In this document: piece after piece, positions 1 through 16,145 of the stretch
How the letters are laid out: every line of letters starts with the position of its first letter
Position numbering within the stretch: the first letter of the stretch is position 1
Assembly: GCA_949318235.1 (NCBI GenBank)
Contig: OX439130.1
Location: forward strand, 41,355,540-41,419,539
Source of the DNA: Ecdyonurus torrentis
Lineage: Eukaryota > Arthropoda > Insecta > Ephemeroptera > Heptageniidae
Direction: 5' to 3'
Length of the DNA: 64,000 nucleotides
Program-made: the position numbers and the translations under genes
Notes under the pieces: model-generated
Database searches by the model: none
Told to the model about the DNA's origin: nothing
The model's input: the letters and a program-made list of their open reading frames with translations, nothing else

Positions 1-349
1 TGATGCAAATTTCTAATATTTTCTATAGCATCTACATATATTTAAATTCTACCTTCACACCTGTGGTACTTTTTTGTTTGCTAATTCAAAACACAACACC
101 AGATTCTTCTTATATAAAGGATAAATTTTAATTTAATATTCTTTGTTTATAAAGTATTATCAAACATATTAGCATATTGGTTTTAAATATTTCTTGTGTG
201 GTCTAGTGTTAATTTTGCTCCGGCTCTACAAACAATAAATCATTCACTACTAAATAACATTCTCAGGACTAAATGTTTTGCATACGTACATAAAGACCAA
301 ATGTAAACAGCTTATTTTAACCTGTATACAAATCAATGGTAGTTATTGA

Positions 350-387
<38 letters not shown>

Positions 388-2768
388 CCTTGAATGCTGG
401 TGCATTTTTTTTTTTTTTTTGTCAACTCTATTTTCTACGGCTGTTGCAGTGTCGTAAGTTAATAGAGTGACGTTTTATACCACATTAACTGTACTTGACA
501 AAAAGAAAATTATTTATGAAGTAAGTTTAATGAGAAGTTCTATCACTTATATTTTTATTTCATTTTTTTGCTTCAGAAAGCTTATTTGCATTGTTGAGAC
601 TGAAAGAAGCACCTGTTACAAAAAGCGGCATGTTTGAACTTCAAGACTCTCAAAGCTATATCACACATTATAAAAATAAAATGTCTTATCTATAGTTCAA
701 AATCATAATAAAACTCTAATAAAAAAATTTTTCATCAGAGTAGATCTCAAATATAAGTTTCTAGGAATAAGAAGTGCTTTATAGAATAGTCAAAATAGCA
801 GCTGCAGAAATATTTTTTTATGCATTCATTTCGTGTGTGGTATATTATAAAATACATAATACGATATAAAAATTATAGTTAATATATTTTATATTTAATT
901 TTACTGTATACTGTTTTCTAGACTGACAGACATACGAATACAGATAATAGAGAATGAAATATTCAAATAGATAAAATTGCTATAAAATAAAAAGTAATTT
1001 TCAAATAAAGACGTGTTATGCTCTTTTGGTGGGCTAAATTAATGAAAACAAGTATAAATTCAATTGCAAATTACGATAATGTTTTATTTTGATGTGTGAA
1101 TTTGCAAGGCCTATATAAATAGCACGATCATATTAATAAACGTAGGCTTGGGTTGCACTTAAGTGAAATCTTATAAATTAGCATTTTATTTTCTCAAGAT
1201 AGCAGTTTTTTTATTACATAAAATATATAAATGATATAAAACATTCTAACAAAAAAATAATTTTTATTTACATTTACTGTAATCAATAGCAAGACCTGAT
1301 TATTTCTAAATTACATTTATAACTGTAACTGAAAAAAAAAAAATCCAAGTTAAATAGACTACAGAGCAATCAAGACAATTTCTCTGAACTGAATTATCAT
1401 AATTGTTATATAAATTGACGTTTTTATGAAACTTGAACTGTAATTTTCTCATATGAGGTCATTATTATTTCCTATATGTATATAATAATACATAATATTT
1501 TTATTCTATAACAAAAACGATTTCTCCAGATCTCGTGTAAATTATTAAATATAAAATAAATTTTCTGCCTTATTATGAACTATATACAGGAAATTTTATT
1601 GTATAATTGGAAAAAAAAAAAATGAAATTTATTTTTAAAACAATGATTTATATTTATAAATAAAATAATTGGACAAACCAGCTGATCACGGATAAACACA
1701 AAACTTTCATTTTCAATGACCAATAGACGGAGGCTTATTGAATTCTTGTTGTTTAAAATATCATGATTAGATATTATAGTTATAAGGATGAATCATTTAT
1801 TAAAAATAACAACATTTTATAACAAGGAACTATTTCCAAAATTTTAATTGTTTTATAACAAAAACAAATAAAAATTTTTTTAGCACTATAATTTTTTCAT
1901 CCTGACTATAATAAAATAATAAAAAAAGAATAGAGATTTAGATATTTTTTATTTTTGGCTATGTCATAAAATTCAGCCCAATTTTTTTTATATATAGTTA
2001 AAAATATTTAAATTATTTTATGTTATCTGCATGGTATGCTAATAGCCTAATAGAAAACTACTATGTTTAATGATATGTAAATAGTGTTTTACATAATAAT
2101 AATTATATATTGTTATTATGATAAACGTATAAAACTAAATGTAATATGAAATTTAATGATGTTGGAGAATATTATTGTTTTGTGGTTAACAGTTAAAAAA
2201 TACAGACTATATTTCAGTCAAGTGTAATAATACTAAAAATTGTGTTGTTGTAAACTAAACTAATGTGATGGTAAATGAAAGAACACTTAAGAAACGTCAT
2301 TATAAAGTTTTCAATCTATATATGTAATTTATACTTAATAACTCAAACTTTTGATTATTTCTTATTTTAGAGATAGGTAATGATAAGATAATGATTACTG
2401 TGATTTCTTTTTATCTATATTTATTACACTATACGTACAATAATGTGCTTGAATTGGTGTAGTATGATATAATTTTGTTTTTTATGTTTTTATTTTTATA
2501 TGGTTTACCAATATAAGGGATTTTAGTCTTGCCTATTGTGCAATTTATAATTGATTGACAAAAAACTGCATATATATTATAAAAGTTTATTGTATTTGAA
2601 GATTATTTTCATATAAATAATTAGCTTTTTTATTTTAAATTTATAATAAATTGGTAAAAATCACCTTTTTTTTTCATCTTCTAACCCAATTTTAACACTA
2701 AATTTTACTTTCGGGAAGTGAACTTTGTAAAAAGTGACAGAAATATATAAACGTCCAAAGCATGGTAT

Positions 2769-2770
<2 letters not shown>

Positions 2771-2817
<47 letters not shown>
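2771..2817. repeat. Poly-T tract, 47 bp
   Basis: Uninterrupted T run. One of many 20-50 bp homopolymers in the window (others at about 354-384, 4,905-4,927, 5,579-5,609 as A, 18,271-18,294). Confidence 0.95.
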
Positions 2818-2820
<3 letters not shown>

Positions 2821-3783
2821 GAAAATCGATTCTCTTTTTGGCTGCAGCACAATGAGCACATAAACCAATTGCGATGAAATAAAATGGATAGTATTGTTTT
2901 GGTTTTGATTGCTCTATACCTTTAAATGGTTCTCTCCATTTAATCAAATAAATAATAATGTTTTGATCTTTGATATATTTTTTTTATATTATATTTTTTA
3001 CGATGTTCTATCAAAATAATAAAAATATATTTCACCATGATAAAATATATTTTATTATTATTCTTTAACCTTGGAGTCAAAGGCATGACAATTGGGATCA
3101 ATCAAAGATGAGAAGATGAAGCTGATAAACATCAAGACTGAGAAATGAATTTGATTATATTGCTCTGCTAGACGTCTTATAAAAATGAAGGCAAACTTGT
3201 AAGTTTCTTCACTATATATATAAACAGCAGCACGGCATAATATCTTGTCGATTATAAAAGATTAGATCAAAAGAAAAAAAGTTAGCCAAGTCACGAGACC
3301 CACTTCCTTTTTTTTTTTTTTTTTTTTTTTTTTTTCTTCTTATTCGTCTGTCTGATGTGATGTGTGCTTTACTTTATGTTGATCTCATCATTCAACTCGT
3401 AGGTGTGACTCAATTGCCCGTAATTGTACTCAATTTTTTCCACGTGTAACTTTTTTTTTCTTTTCTTTTTTTTTTTTTTTAATACGTGAGATGAAGTTTT
3501 TTGAAATAAGATTTTATAGGTGTGCCTACTTTATTGGGATTTAAGGTGTAAATAATGTTGTGCATAGTAATTTGAGAATTCACACCTTAATTGCTTTATT
3601 GTTGAAGGCATGGCTCTCATATATGTATGATATAGTATAGTTTAATATGAAAAGGTATAAATTTTATTATTTTGGATTTGAACAGAGTAAAACTTTGTTT
3701 AATAGTGTCTGCTTAAAAAAACTAATAAAAAAATGAAAAAAATGAGAGGAAAAATAGAAAATATATTTTTGGACCTAACATGC

Positions 3784-3787
<4 letters not shown>

Positions 3788-3837
<50 letters not shown>
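3788..3837. repeat. (GA)n microsatellite
   Basis: About 25 uninterrupted GA units. Confidence 0.97.
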
Positions 3838-3839
<2 letters not shown>

Positions 3840-5577
3840 AGAGAAACTTTAAAATTGGCAGAATTTCGAAAATATCCAACGACATTTTAGCAATTTGATT
3901 TTTTAGGTCATAATAATTTGATTTCCTTAAATTTCTCATCATATTTTGCTATTTTGGCATCAAATCACAAAACATGTCATACAATTTTTATAACATGATC
4001 ATTTAAATTCTATTAGAACTTGTTATTGAATAAATTTGTTATATTTTAACTTCAATAAACCAGTCTTATAAAAACAAGAAAGGAATAAAAATATATATAA
4101 AAAATTATTTTTATTTCCAACTTCTATATAAATATATAATAAAAGTCTACAACTTTTTATTTCTTAGATACGATTGTTATTTTCTTAGAAGAAAAGTAAA
4201 AACACCCCCTAGCAATACCAAACTTGTGTGTTATAAAAATTCCAATTGTAATAAAAACAAAGAAGTGTAATTTGTATAAATTTGCAATTAATTTTAATTC
4301 ATTTAACTTTTCCTACTACAGAGAATACTTTTAATTTCTTTTTTTAGTAATTAAAGAGCAAAAAAAACTGATTTGTATTTAAATTTAATTTTCACGAAGA
4401 TCGAGACAGAAATATTAAAACAAAAGTTTGAATGCTAAGCTAGTAATAAAATAAAATTACGTAATACATAAAATAGTTATGAACACATCAACATAAAATA
4501 TTACGTATTATACAATACTTAAAACTTATCATTACTTTGTTATTTTTTACCTTGCTTGCTTATTCTTATGCTGGCACTTTTACATAAATATAAAAATAAT
4601 AAATATGCACTTGTATCATAAATAAAAATACATTATGATGCAATGCATTTATTATTTATGTATATAATGTGTGTGTGTGTGCGGGGCGGTGTAACAATAT
4701 TCATGCATGAGTGGTGAGCTTGAATGTATAACTTAGGATAATAATTTTTATATACAAGACAAACACTTTGCAAAACAGCTACAAAATATAATAAAAGTGT
4801 CATAATTATTTAATTTTTAATATTTTAATGTATGGGAAAATATTTTTTAATATTATACTTTTTATTTAGAGGTTTATTGGCACTGAAAATTTGCATACGG
4901 TGGATTTTTTTTTTTTTTTTTTTTTTTGAAACAGTAAATTGTATTAAAATGTAACGTATATCCTTTATTAGCTACATTATTACCTCAGAGAACAATAATA
5001 CAGTGCGTTTCATAAAGATGTGATATTTTTTAGTACTTATTTTATATAAGGATCATAAAAGAGTCAATGTAAATTATTTTAATTTATAATACAAATCCCC
5101 TTTTTTTTCTTTTCAATAAAAAAATTAGAAATTTAGTTGCCCAAATTAAAGTCATTAAATTTGCATAAATTTCATTTTTTAAAAATCTTTTATTCAACTT
5201 AATTGAACCAAAATTTAATTAAAAAGTAATTAAATTTTGAAATCTTTAGTAAATTATGGATTTAAGAAGCCGTTGAATTTAATTTTAAGATATATTTTTT
5301 GAGCTCACAATCTTATCTTATCTTATAAGTTTTCTAATTTAACATTTTTTATTTTTTTATTTTATATGAAAGCACTTTGTGATATTTTCATCAACTTTCA
5401 AGAAAAAGAAGAAGAAGTAAAAGACTACAACATTTATAAGGTTTCCATTTCAAAAATGAAGAATTTTTCAATATTTTTCAAGTCAAGTATATTTGAAGAC
5501 AGAATTTTTTTTTTCGTAAGAGGTAGAAATTTTATCCCAAGTCAACAAACGGCAAGAACATAGTTCGTTTTCTATTA

Positions 5578-5612
<35 letters not shown>

Positions 5613-6676
5613 AACCCATATTTTCTTACACTTTACACGCGGGATTTTACTTTCACGTACGTAACTGACATTGAACAAAGAATGTAATATGAAATATTTT
5701 GACATATATTTTTATATATTACAATTTATTTAATAATATATAACTTAAACCTTTCATATGAACAGTAATATATTTTCCCTCTTTCATAGGTGTATCTATT
5801 TTGCATGCAAAAACGTAATATGTAATGTTTAGCCTTTTCTATTTTATCATAGTGCCATGACTAAATATTTTCATACGTAATTTATAATATGATGATGTAC
5901 ATAAACTTGTTATGGTATTAAATTATAAGACTATTTAAATTTCTTACATATTATATTATATATCATTGTCGTATTAAAAAAAGTAACATTAATTATCGTG
6001 CTTGTATAAAACTTTAGGTATAAATATTTTTCTTATTATATTATATATTATACTATATAAAACTAAATAAGGATGTTTTTTTTTTATTTAATTATAAATG
6101 ATTTTTAGTATTTAAATTTTTATACATTTAAAAATATCCCAAATTAAAGCCCTCGTTAGCAGACTCTTGTTTTTATAAATGATAAAATTTTCTATATACA
6201 CAAAATTAATTGCTTCATTAGCGATTTATTTGTCTCACTTTCGAATACACTGGAAAAACAAAAACGTAATTTATGCTCTGCTAAATATTTAAATTGCCAT
6301 ATAGCATAAATATTGCTATTTTATAGAGATACATACAGTACATAATCATGCAGTACACCATAAAGTCCTTAACATAAATTGTTGTTTGTTTGTTGTTCTT
6401 TACGATGGTTATGCTAAAATAGCTTAAAACAACGTCACATAGTTTTATCGTATCAGCAATTTTGATTCATGATTATTTAAGTCTTTTCTCTTCTTACCAT
6501 AAAGCTCATAAACGAATCAAAATTTTATGCATATACAACATATGAATTCTCGGGGGACGAATTATTACGTATATTTATTTTATCCGTGTACATGCAGTAT
6601 AATTTCTTCACGAAGTTAGCACACAAAATTTATTTAATATAATACATATTTTTCTTACTTTTTACAGATAGTATCG

Positions 6677-6679
<3 letters not shown>

Positions 6680-6750
<71 letters not shown>
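6680..6750. repeat. (TA)n microsatellite
   Basis: About 35 uninterrupted TA units. Confidence 0.97.
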
Positions 6751-6751
<1 letters not shown>

Positions 6752-9700
6752 GGACTTCACGATACAAATTTAAAACATTTTCTCATTAATCATTGTGTAA
6801 TGTTATTACTCAAATTATAATATGTTTCAATTTTGCACTGTAATATTTAAATTTAAATATACACTCAACATATCCGGTTGTATGGAAAGTTCATTTATTC
6901 ATTTAAATTACATGTAAAATTAAGTTTTATTAACAAGTACAAGTATTATATATATATAATGATAAACATATCGAATCATATTAGCAGAGTAATTCATGAT
7001 TCATAGTGTCAGTGATAAAACTGTGCACGATTTACCAAATACGAGTAAATTAATGATAATGTATATGTATATTATACAAATTTGATTTAATTTGTATTAT
7101 CTCTTTTACCATTTCAAGCATGATTTAAAACTGATTTATTTGGCAGTATATAGAGTTGCGTTTATTATTATTATTATTCTCTCTCTTCTTCTTCTACTAC
7201 TCCTTTGTATATTAATAAAAACATCATACATGAGTCCATTGAGATCCCATAATAAACACTGTACATTAAATACAGTCAGTCAGATATACATGAATTAAGA
7301 AATTAATATGAAGGAGATAATATTTTATCAACTAAAAAGTACAGTAAGTGCTTTCAATAATAAGAAATCTGAACAATGATTGTTTAAAAACCTGATAAAT
7401 TTTTGTTTAACATACATTATATGTATAGAATATTACATTTTAAGAGAATGTTTTGATTTCACGAACTCAAAAATCAAAATTGATTTATACCACACACTCA
7501 AATTCGAAAAATTTCAGTAATTAAATTCATATTATGGTATAACATAAATATTTTTCGTTACATATAGGTGAGACTATTGAATTTTTTTTTCATTTATTTG
7601 TATACGTATATATTTATTAATTGTTGATAATGACTAAACCAACACTTGTTCTAATGAATACTATCCCTAGGTCAATAACATTTCTTATACAATAAGATTC
7701 ACGATCCAAAAATATTTTAAGTAATTTTCTCATATCTCCCACAGGAACTTTAAATTGTAGGAAATGTCATAAAAAAATCTATTTACTCAAGAACTAGATT
7801 TTTTTTAAAACTATATACCTGCTATATCCAAATGAAAATATACCATAATACTAAACAGAAATGCTTACATTTTTTGTTGTTCTGCATTGGCAGTGCGTGG
7901 CGTGTATTATTGGCTCACAATTACCTCACAGTGACCGGCATTGTTGTAAAAGAAAAGCATACATGACACTTCACTATATAGGATGATGTATCAACGACAA
8001 CTGATAGCAAGACTAATAAGAGCAGCTTTGATCTATCTATGTGTACCAAGGTACAGTGCTCATCACAAGTTCACATATCAAACTGCAAATATTATATACG
8101 CCTCTGACTCTCTCACTTTTAGCCTTATCTCTCTCTGACATTATATATCAATGTTCATTGAAAATAGTTCTTAGAAAAAATGATTTTGGACGGATTATAT
8201 ATGGATTGCAAGCTTTGTAAACAGTACCAATATCCTTAGGGGTTGAGTCACGAAAACGGAAATATTTTACATAATAATATGGAAGGAAAAGTTGACGTAA
8301 CTTATGCCACATTTTTATCATAAATGTTGTTAAATTGCAAAATCATAAATGCATGCTATAATTATACAACATAATATTTATGTTGTATCATAAATTATGT
8401 TACAATGAACAAAAAAGTTGCTGAAAATGGACAATAATTTTTTTCCGCGTATAAATTTTCTATTTACTACTTTGTTGATTTTAAGACATTTATTGTTTAA
8501 TGATAGATATTCAATTTTAAGGGGAGAGGGAAGCTATAAAAAGTGATATTTTTATTTACCAAATTTAATGTCTTTTGATATTCAAGTCTTTTCAAGAGCA
8601 GTTCCCTCTCTCACAGGAGGATCTGATATTAAAACTGCCAGACTCAATACTTATACAAAATTAATGGTTAATAGAACAAAATGAAGAAATTATGGTATAG
8701 AATTGGCACACTGACAACAATTTTCACTTGTGTTTTTTCTTCCCCGCCGAGAGGTCATTTTTCAATTACTGATGATACGTGGGCTGATTATAAAAAATAA
8801 TATAAAAAAAATAGTAAAGGGAGTGTTTAATTATAAATTTAATAAATAAAGTAATAAAGAATGTTTTATTAATTGATTTTAAATTAAAATAAAAAAGAGC
8901 AAACAACATGCATGAATTAATTTAAAATTAATTAAAACTCGAGTGCTTTTCAAAATAAATACTAAAAAGATAAAGTTTTTTTTTTTCTTACATGAATAGA
9001 TTTAGGAAATACAGGATTTTTTTATGTCTAGACAAGTTCTTGATTATGTTACTTTACGTTTCAGTAACTTTTTTTGTAGACAAAATATGTATTTGTATTG
9101 CGACACAGGTGAATTCATTTTTACTAGTGCTTTGGAGCCATGTTGGAGTATAGATAATTGTCCAATTCCATAATTGGAATAGAGATTTAAAAAAAAAAGA
9201 AAAAAAAGTTAACATTTAAAAATGTTTGTAGTCTGATTTATACAAGATTTTTTATATTATCTTTTTATTACAGGAGCAGAGGAAAAGCTATCTGAAGAAC
9301 GGCAAAATAATAATAATTTCTATATGAATAAATTGTAAATTATTTTTACGTTGAATACCAAGACCGATTTTTTTACTAAATTTAAGTATTAAAAATGCTA
9401 GACAAATGATCAATTCTGAATTTCATTCCATAAAAAGCATTTTGCTATTCAAGCAAACTCTTTAATTTCATATGTTTTTATATTTATTGTAGTAGGTGTA
9501 AATTTTATTTTAAAATAAATTACAGACATAATTTTCTAGAGTAATTTTTGACACCCATTGAACTGCTTAGTTTGTTGGTTTCATTTTGAATACAACACAA
9601 TTCATAAAAGAAATATATTTATATATGTATACCAATAAAGTGAAAGTACGCACTAACGCGTATAGTGCGTTTGTTGTGACGTATACCTTGAGTCGTGAGA

Positions 9701-12700
9701 ACCGTTTTATTTTTGTTGACTACTGCCATCTCTGTAAAGTTAAGAACCGTGGAAAGGCAGATCATACAGTTTTAAAAGCTTTCCAACAATTTTTGTAAAA
9801 TAATAATAATAATATTATACAACTAATGTAGGTACTTTAGTAATCACAGTTAAAGCTTACGTTTGGTAAAATTAAATAAAAAGACTGGAATGAAGCTCGT
9901 TTAGCGTTTAGCTCGTTCCTTCTTTCAATTAGCAGTTCAAAAAATATTATACTGTTAAGTATATAAAATAAATTTAAAAAATTACGTCACTACGTGACAA
10001 AAATAGATGCAATAATTATGAGGATTTAAATTTCGCAATGATAACAGGATGCGCGTGAGTGAGACATTCTTAAAATTAAAATTTCCCTCACCTGCGTTTG
10101 TTTACCTGCTTATTCATGACTCATACTCATTATAAAAGTTGCCATGTCGTAGTGTTATAAAAATATAAAAATAACAAGCGTTGCATTAAATAACCAACAT
10201 ACAAAGTTTAAATTATATAGATTCTTTTAATTAATAAACATAATAAACGACGTCATGTAGGTATATAATGCAAACGTTTTCAAAATAAAAATAATGCTGA
10301 TTTTTCTTAACTTTGACCTATGAATAATATTGATTGTTACATAAAATTTTAACCATGTCAAAAAAAAAAAAAAAAATGCTGATGTTACTCCTTTTTTTTT
10401 TTTTTTTTTTTATTTCTTTCATCGAGCAATTAAAGTATAATGTGTTTAAGTTGGTACTCTAGCTAAGATGAAGGAAACGAGAAGACACTTCAATTTGAAG
10501 CTTTTTTTTTTTTTTTTTTTTTTTTTTACCCAAGCACTGATAAGATTAAACTAGAGCTTTCAAGTTGCCATCGTCTACTTCTTAGGTTGGTACAGTTCTA
10601 CACACAAAATATAACACCACACCTGATGCCTTCATTAAAGTAATTGCATCAAGTTCAACATTGAAAGTCATATTATACGAACGATAAACTCGAAATGTTT
10701 TATATCCATATCGTTTGACACCTTGAATTTTTTATTATTATTATTTTACTTTTATGCTGTTCCCAATTACGCTAAAAAAAAATCTTTCTCGTTTTCTGTA
10801 TAGGACATCAAATTTATATAAAAGCTTTTTTTCATAAATCTAATTTATATATACTATCTATTTTCAAATTTAGTAAAGTAATAGATAATAGTTTTATCAT
10901 TATATAAAAAATGTTGTTTTGCAATTAGCGTCCAATCAAGAAAATACAGAAGCAATTATAAAATTGATATGCCTTTATCAGAAGACTTAGAATTCGTGAC
11001 CATGGGACATATTGATTTTATTGGTAGTATTTTTTTATGATGTATAATAAATATTTAATCTATTTTAAAAAACAAACCAACATGTTATCTAACTTAAACA
11101 TAAAGTCACTTCTACTTAAGGATGTATAGTATTTAAAGGTAAAATAACACGTGGAAATAATTCTAGTTAAATTTGTGTTAGATCACAAGGGGGTGATTCA
11201 CATTAATTCTTATTCTCCATTGAAAGAGAGAGAGAGAGAAAAGCTTGTGAAGATTTCCGCACAAACAGAAGTGCTCACATATGTGTGAAAGAGTTTTTGT
11301 TTTGATGAAGCACAGAAGTGAGTGCACTTGAAATGACACAAAAGTACTTTAAATTGTGCATCCTAATATAAAATGGAGACATTTGTTTCAAATTTATGGC
11401 ACTTAGCACTCTATTTCCTTCATCTAAACTTATGTCAATTTATGTATTCTCTCTTTTTCGAACTCCCCACTTCAAAACTTTACGACTATAAGTTAAAATT
11501 AATGGCACTTCTGGCGTATCATAAAGATTCATCCAATTTTAAAATGCAAATTTTACACGTTTTTATCTCTTAAAAAAATATTGTATGAAAAATAGAAGTA
11601 ATTTTTCAATGAAAATAAAAAGGTAGGGGCAATTTTTACAAATTTAAAGTTAGAATATAGGACGTGTTTTGCAAGCATGGCAGTCTTTCTTATCCATAAA
11701 TACATAAACACAAAAAGTATTAACTTTAATACAACAAAGGGCTGACTTTATATCATATGGAACCAAATACGGGGGAGTGTGTAATCGGGGAGTTTACTCT
11801 CAATCCTTTTTATTATTATTATTTTCATCTGCTACCCCGTTATATATTTACAATATTTAGCAGCTGGAGTATGTTTTGAAATCAATACAAAGCATGTATA
11901 CATTCAAATTTCAATATCTATAAATTTACAATTTTATACTTTTATTGACATTTGACATTTTACTTTTTATTTTATCCTGCATGTCAAAATTGTGAACAAT
12001 AACAATTGTATTTCTATGACAAAATTTCATTTTTTTTTTTTTTTTTTTACAAGAAAAGAATAACAAGACAGAGAGAATAGAATTATAGTCAATTGAAGTG
12101 ACCTTCTTAAAATTTTGTGATGATTTGTCATGCTGCGTGTTTGGTGGGAGTAAAGTTTGTGAGTCATTTTCATTCATTGGGATAGTGAGAAAGAAAGCTC
12201 TTCTGACCTGACCGCAACGGCCGCGATTTTAATAAATACCTGGGGAGCACGTATTGAATTATACAGTACTTTATTATACGTATGTACAGCTTTACTGCTG
12301 AAAGGAAGAGATTTTTTTAATAACGGAAATAGTGAAAATTAAACTATTTTTTTCAAATTGGTACAGGGAAAAAAAATAGTGAACTTATAGAATCGAATTG
12401 GCTCTAAAATAGTTGCCGTTTTTATTTTCTCATGCAATTTTATTTCAAATCCAATGAACACCTAAAAGTAAACATCATGGTGCTACAATTAATTTTTAAA
12501 TTTAAATTTAAAAAAATGAAATTTTTTTGTTGGTAATTTTTTTATAATTTTTAATAGCAGGGACACATACTATTGACGTATATTCTCTGAGTCTGAGTTA
12601 TAATATTTTTGCGCACCTTTTTAATGATATAACTTCTTTAGGAAATTCAGAAAAAGAGAAGAAATCAGTCCTGCAATAAGCTTGTCTTTTTTGGAAGCAT

Positions 12701-15700
12701 CATCTCCTCAATCAAAGCAAATATATTGTAATTTTAATCATTGCTTAATAGATTTACCCGCATTTTATTGTAATAATGGGCGAGTCCCTTCTATATTAGC
12801 TTCATCTTCTGAACTGTATACTTATTAGCAAGGTGCTTCGATAGCGTAGGAGTTTGATATATCAAGATGTAGAAATTTATTGCAGCAAACAACGCCTACC
12901 ATTGTCAATTGCCAAAAATAAAGATTCTTTATTGAGATCTATAAACCAAATTTTATTTATTCCTAATCTTGTTATTCTTCTGTACATGCGAAGAAAAAAC
13001 TTGGCATCAATTTGGTAATTTTTTTTCTTTCTTTTTGCCCAATGTTTTATCTAAGAGTTTTTGTGCTATTTTTTTTTTATTGCAAAGCAATTTAAGCAGT
13101 TTCTTTTTATTTTTATATTTTTTAGACTATGTGGCATCTCAACCATAAAAAAACTATCTGGACATTTTCTTTGAGTAACAAAAGTTTTAGTTTGTTTTAT
13201 TTATTACAGTTTTATGTATACAGTAGACCAAGTTGCTTTTTTATGTTTTAATAAAATTTCTATATGGACAAACAAAAATATAAAAAGTTATTATCAATAT
13301 TAAACAAGATTTTTTTTTTTGTTCTATAACAAAACATTGTACATCATAATTTTAAGATTAAAATATTCAATTTTATCAACTGTCATGTCTACTAATGACT
13401 ATTAAAAAAATTAATTAGAGTATTAAAGTATTTTAAAATTATAAAAGTAAAATTTTTTAATAATACAAAAAATTCCCAATAATTTCCCAATATAGACAAT
13501 AATTACATAGGAAACTCCCGTTTGGAAAATTGTCAACGATTTATTTAAATTCACAAGTATAAACAAATAAATGTACATTTTAAACCGCATAAGACTTACT
13601 CTTTAGTGTATCTCAAAGCTTATTTCAAAAACTACATTATACATACTTTATAATACAAGTATTAATATATCAAAATAAAAACAGTTAACAAGACGATATT
13701 TAGCATATGACAAAACGTTCATGTTACTTATAAGTATAAGGATATAAAATACAAGACTTCTCGTGTTTTTTTATGTATATTATATTTAATACAATTAGAT
13801 CCTAATCTTTTATTTTTTAAAAAGTAGCTTCTCTCTAATGTTTTCTCTGTCGATGTATTATAAAGATTATACGTATTATATTTTTTACTTAAGTATATCT
13901 ATATATGGAATTATATAAATCAAAATAAAGATTATGCAAAAAAAAAAAAAATAAAATAAAAAAAAATAGAAGACAAAAAATATGCTAATTTTTCATTATT
14001 ACAACTGTAGGTTGACAAGATAAATATGCAATATATACTTCAACCTGATTAAATTAATGATATTAAATATATAACAAAATATATAAATGTGTTAAAAAAA
14101 AAAGCAGATGCAATGTGGGACTGATATTCATTTGTCTGAAAAGTGACAAGTTCTTTGTGTGGGGCCATGTATAATATTATTTTTGTCTTCGTATTATATG
14201 TTTTTATATATTCTAGACACTCGCGTTGTTATCAGCTGATGAAGTAATCATTTATGTAGAAATAATAGTCTTGTAATAAATATTTTATTTATTTATTTCT
14301 CGGCATATTTTATAGTAATTTATCACGTATTGACATCATTGAAAAGTTGATCTGTAATTTTTATTTTAAATTGCACATAGATTGTCATTTCATAATTATA
14401 GAGCTTTTATATATCAAGATAAATATATATTTTGTTTAATAATATTTTTTAATTTATGATTTTAAATAGACCATTTTTTTTTGTTACTGTATATAAAAAA
14501 ACTTGACTTTTTTTTTTTTATAAAAACGATTATATACATCACTATAATTTTAAAATTTAATTTAATACATGAAGTCATTTCGTAATTTTAGTCGTGAGGT
14601 TAGAAAAAAAAAAGTTTTCAAAGCAGTAACTTTGATAAGATGTTGCCAAAAAAAAAGTTTAAGAAATTGGTTTAATTTAGTTGTAACTTTAAAAAAAAAA
14701 GGTCACCAAAATCAATGAACTCTGAATTTTGATACTCGTATAATTCGTTCTGCTTCATTAAAATTCATATCTATAGGCTATTTTTTTAACTGTATCCACG
14801 AACAAAAACTATAGCAATTTTCTATATATTATTTCAAACGTTTAAAATATAATAATTATTTACAAATATTTGATAATTAACAATAAAAAAATTAACTTAC
14901 TGTTGAACCGTTTTCCACTTCCATGTTCTTTTTGTTTACTGTAATTTTTCCCCATTATTTAATAATATATTAATATTTAGATCACGTAATATATTATAAA
15001 ATAATAAATTTTTAAGATTTCCCAATGAAAAAACATCGCACAATATAAGTCATAATTTCTTGAATGTTTCTCTTTGAAAAAACAACAACAGTAAATGTTT
15101 ACAACACTTATTGAAGTTCTGTCACAGATGACATCACAATTGTAATATCATTGACAACACCTACGATTCAATGTAAATTTATTTAAAACTATATTGTTAT
15201 CTTAACACTAACAAATTAAAGAAGAAAAAAAATGATTTTTTAATAAATTAAGTTGCCTTTAAATATATAATTTTAAACTGCACTTTAATTAAATACTTTT
15301 AATTTACTTTATAATTGATCACATCAATTAGTATAATAAAAAGATCTTGATCACTTATATATATACGTCAAACGTATCACACCGATGTTTGGTGTGCGAA
15401 TGAATACTATGTTCAAAAACTTTTGCTTCTCAAGCTCTCGCGCGCGTCAAGAAGACCGCCTCTAAATTGTGACGTCACTGGTCTCCCTCCCTCTTCTTTT
15501 CTCTATGTAAAAATCCTCTACTATACTCCACCGTTATTATAATAAAAGATTACTCACACTTTATTATAAGTTTTATATATTTTTTTTAAAAAAAAAAGAA
15601 AAAGATTATAAATTATTTTAACATTTTATAAATAATAGATTATTAATTTATATTATATTTTGTGCACAACTGTATTTTATTTTTCTATTATATACTTCCT

Positions 15701-16010
15701 TATAGGAAATCACTGTATACGGAAGGTGTTTTTTGTTTTAAAATTTTCAAGGTGTACAACCTTAAAAGTGAATACCTGATTTGCACCTATATGTGAAATA
15801 CATCGTGTAATATCTTGTTGATTATATATATTTATGAATTTGATAATTTTATCAAAGTTTTACGTGCGCAGAAGAAATAATAACATTAATTTTGCTACAT
15901 TTTTATTTTATTTCAGATATCGTTTTGAATCAGCTTCTTATAAGAAAATTTGAAAACGTTACAATACTTGGCATCCCACCTCCTGAATTATTTTATTGCA
16001 AATTTGTGTT

Positions 16011-16145
<135 letters not shown>

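Noticed and set aside
9586..9798. 70-codon plus-strand frame
   Set aside because: Less AT-rich than its surroundings but no recognisable motif, splice context or neighbouring exon.
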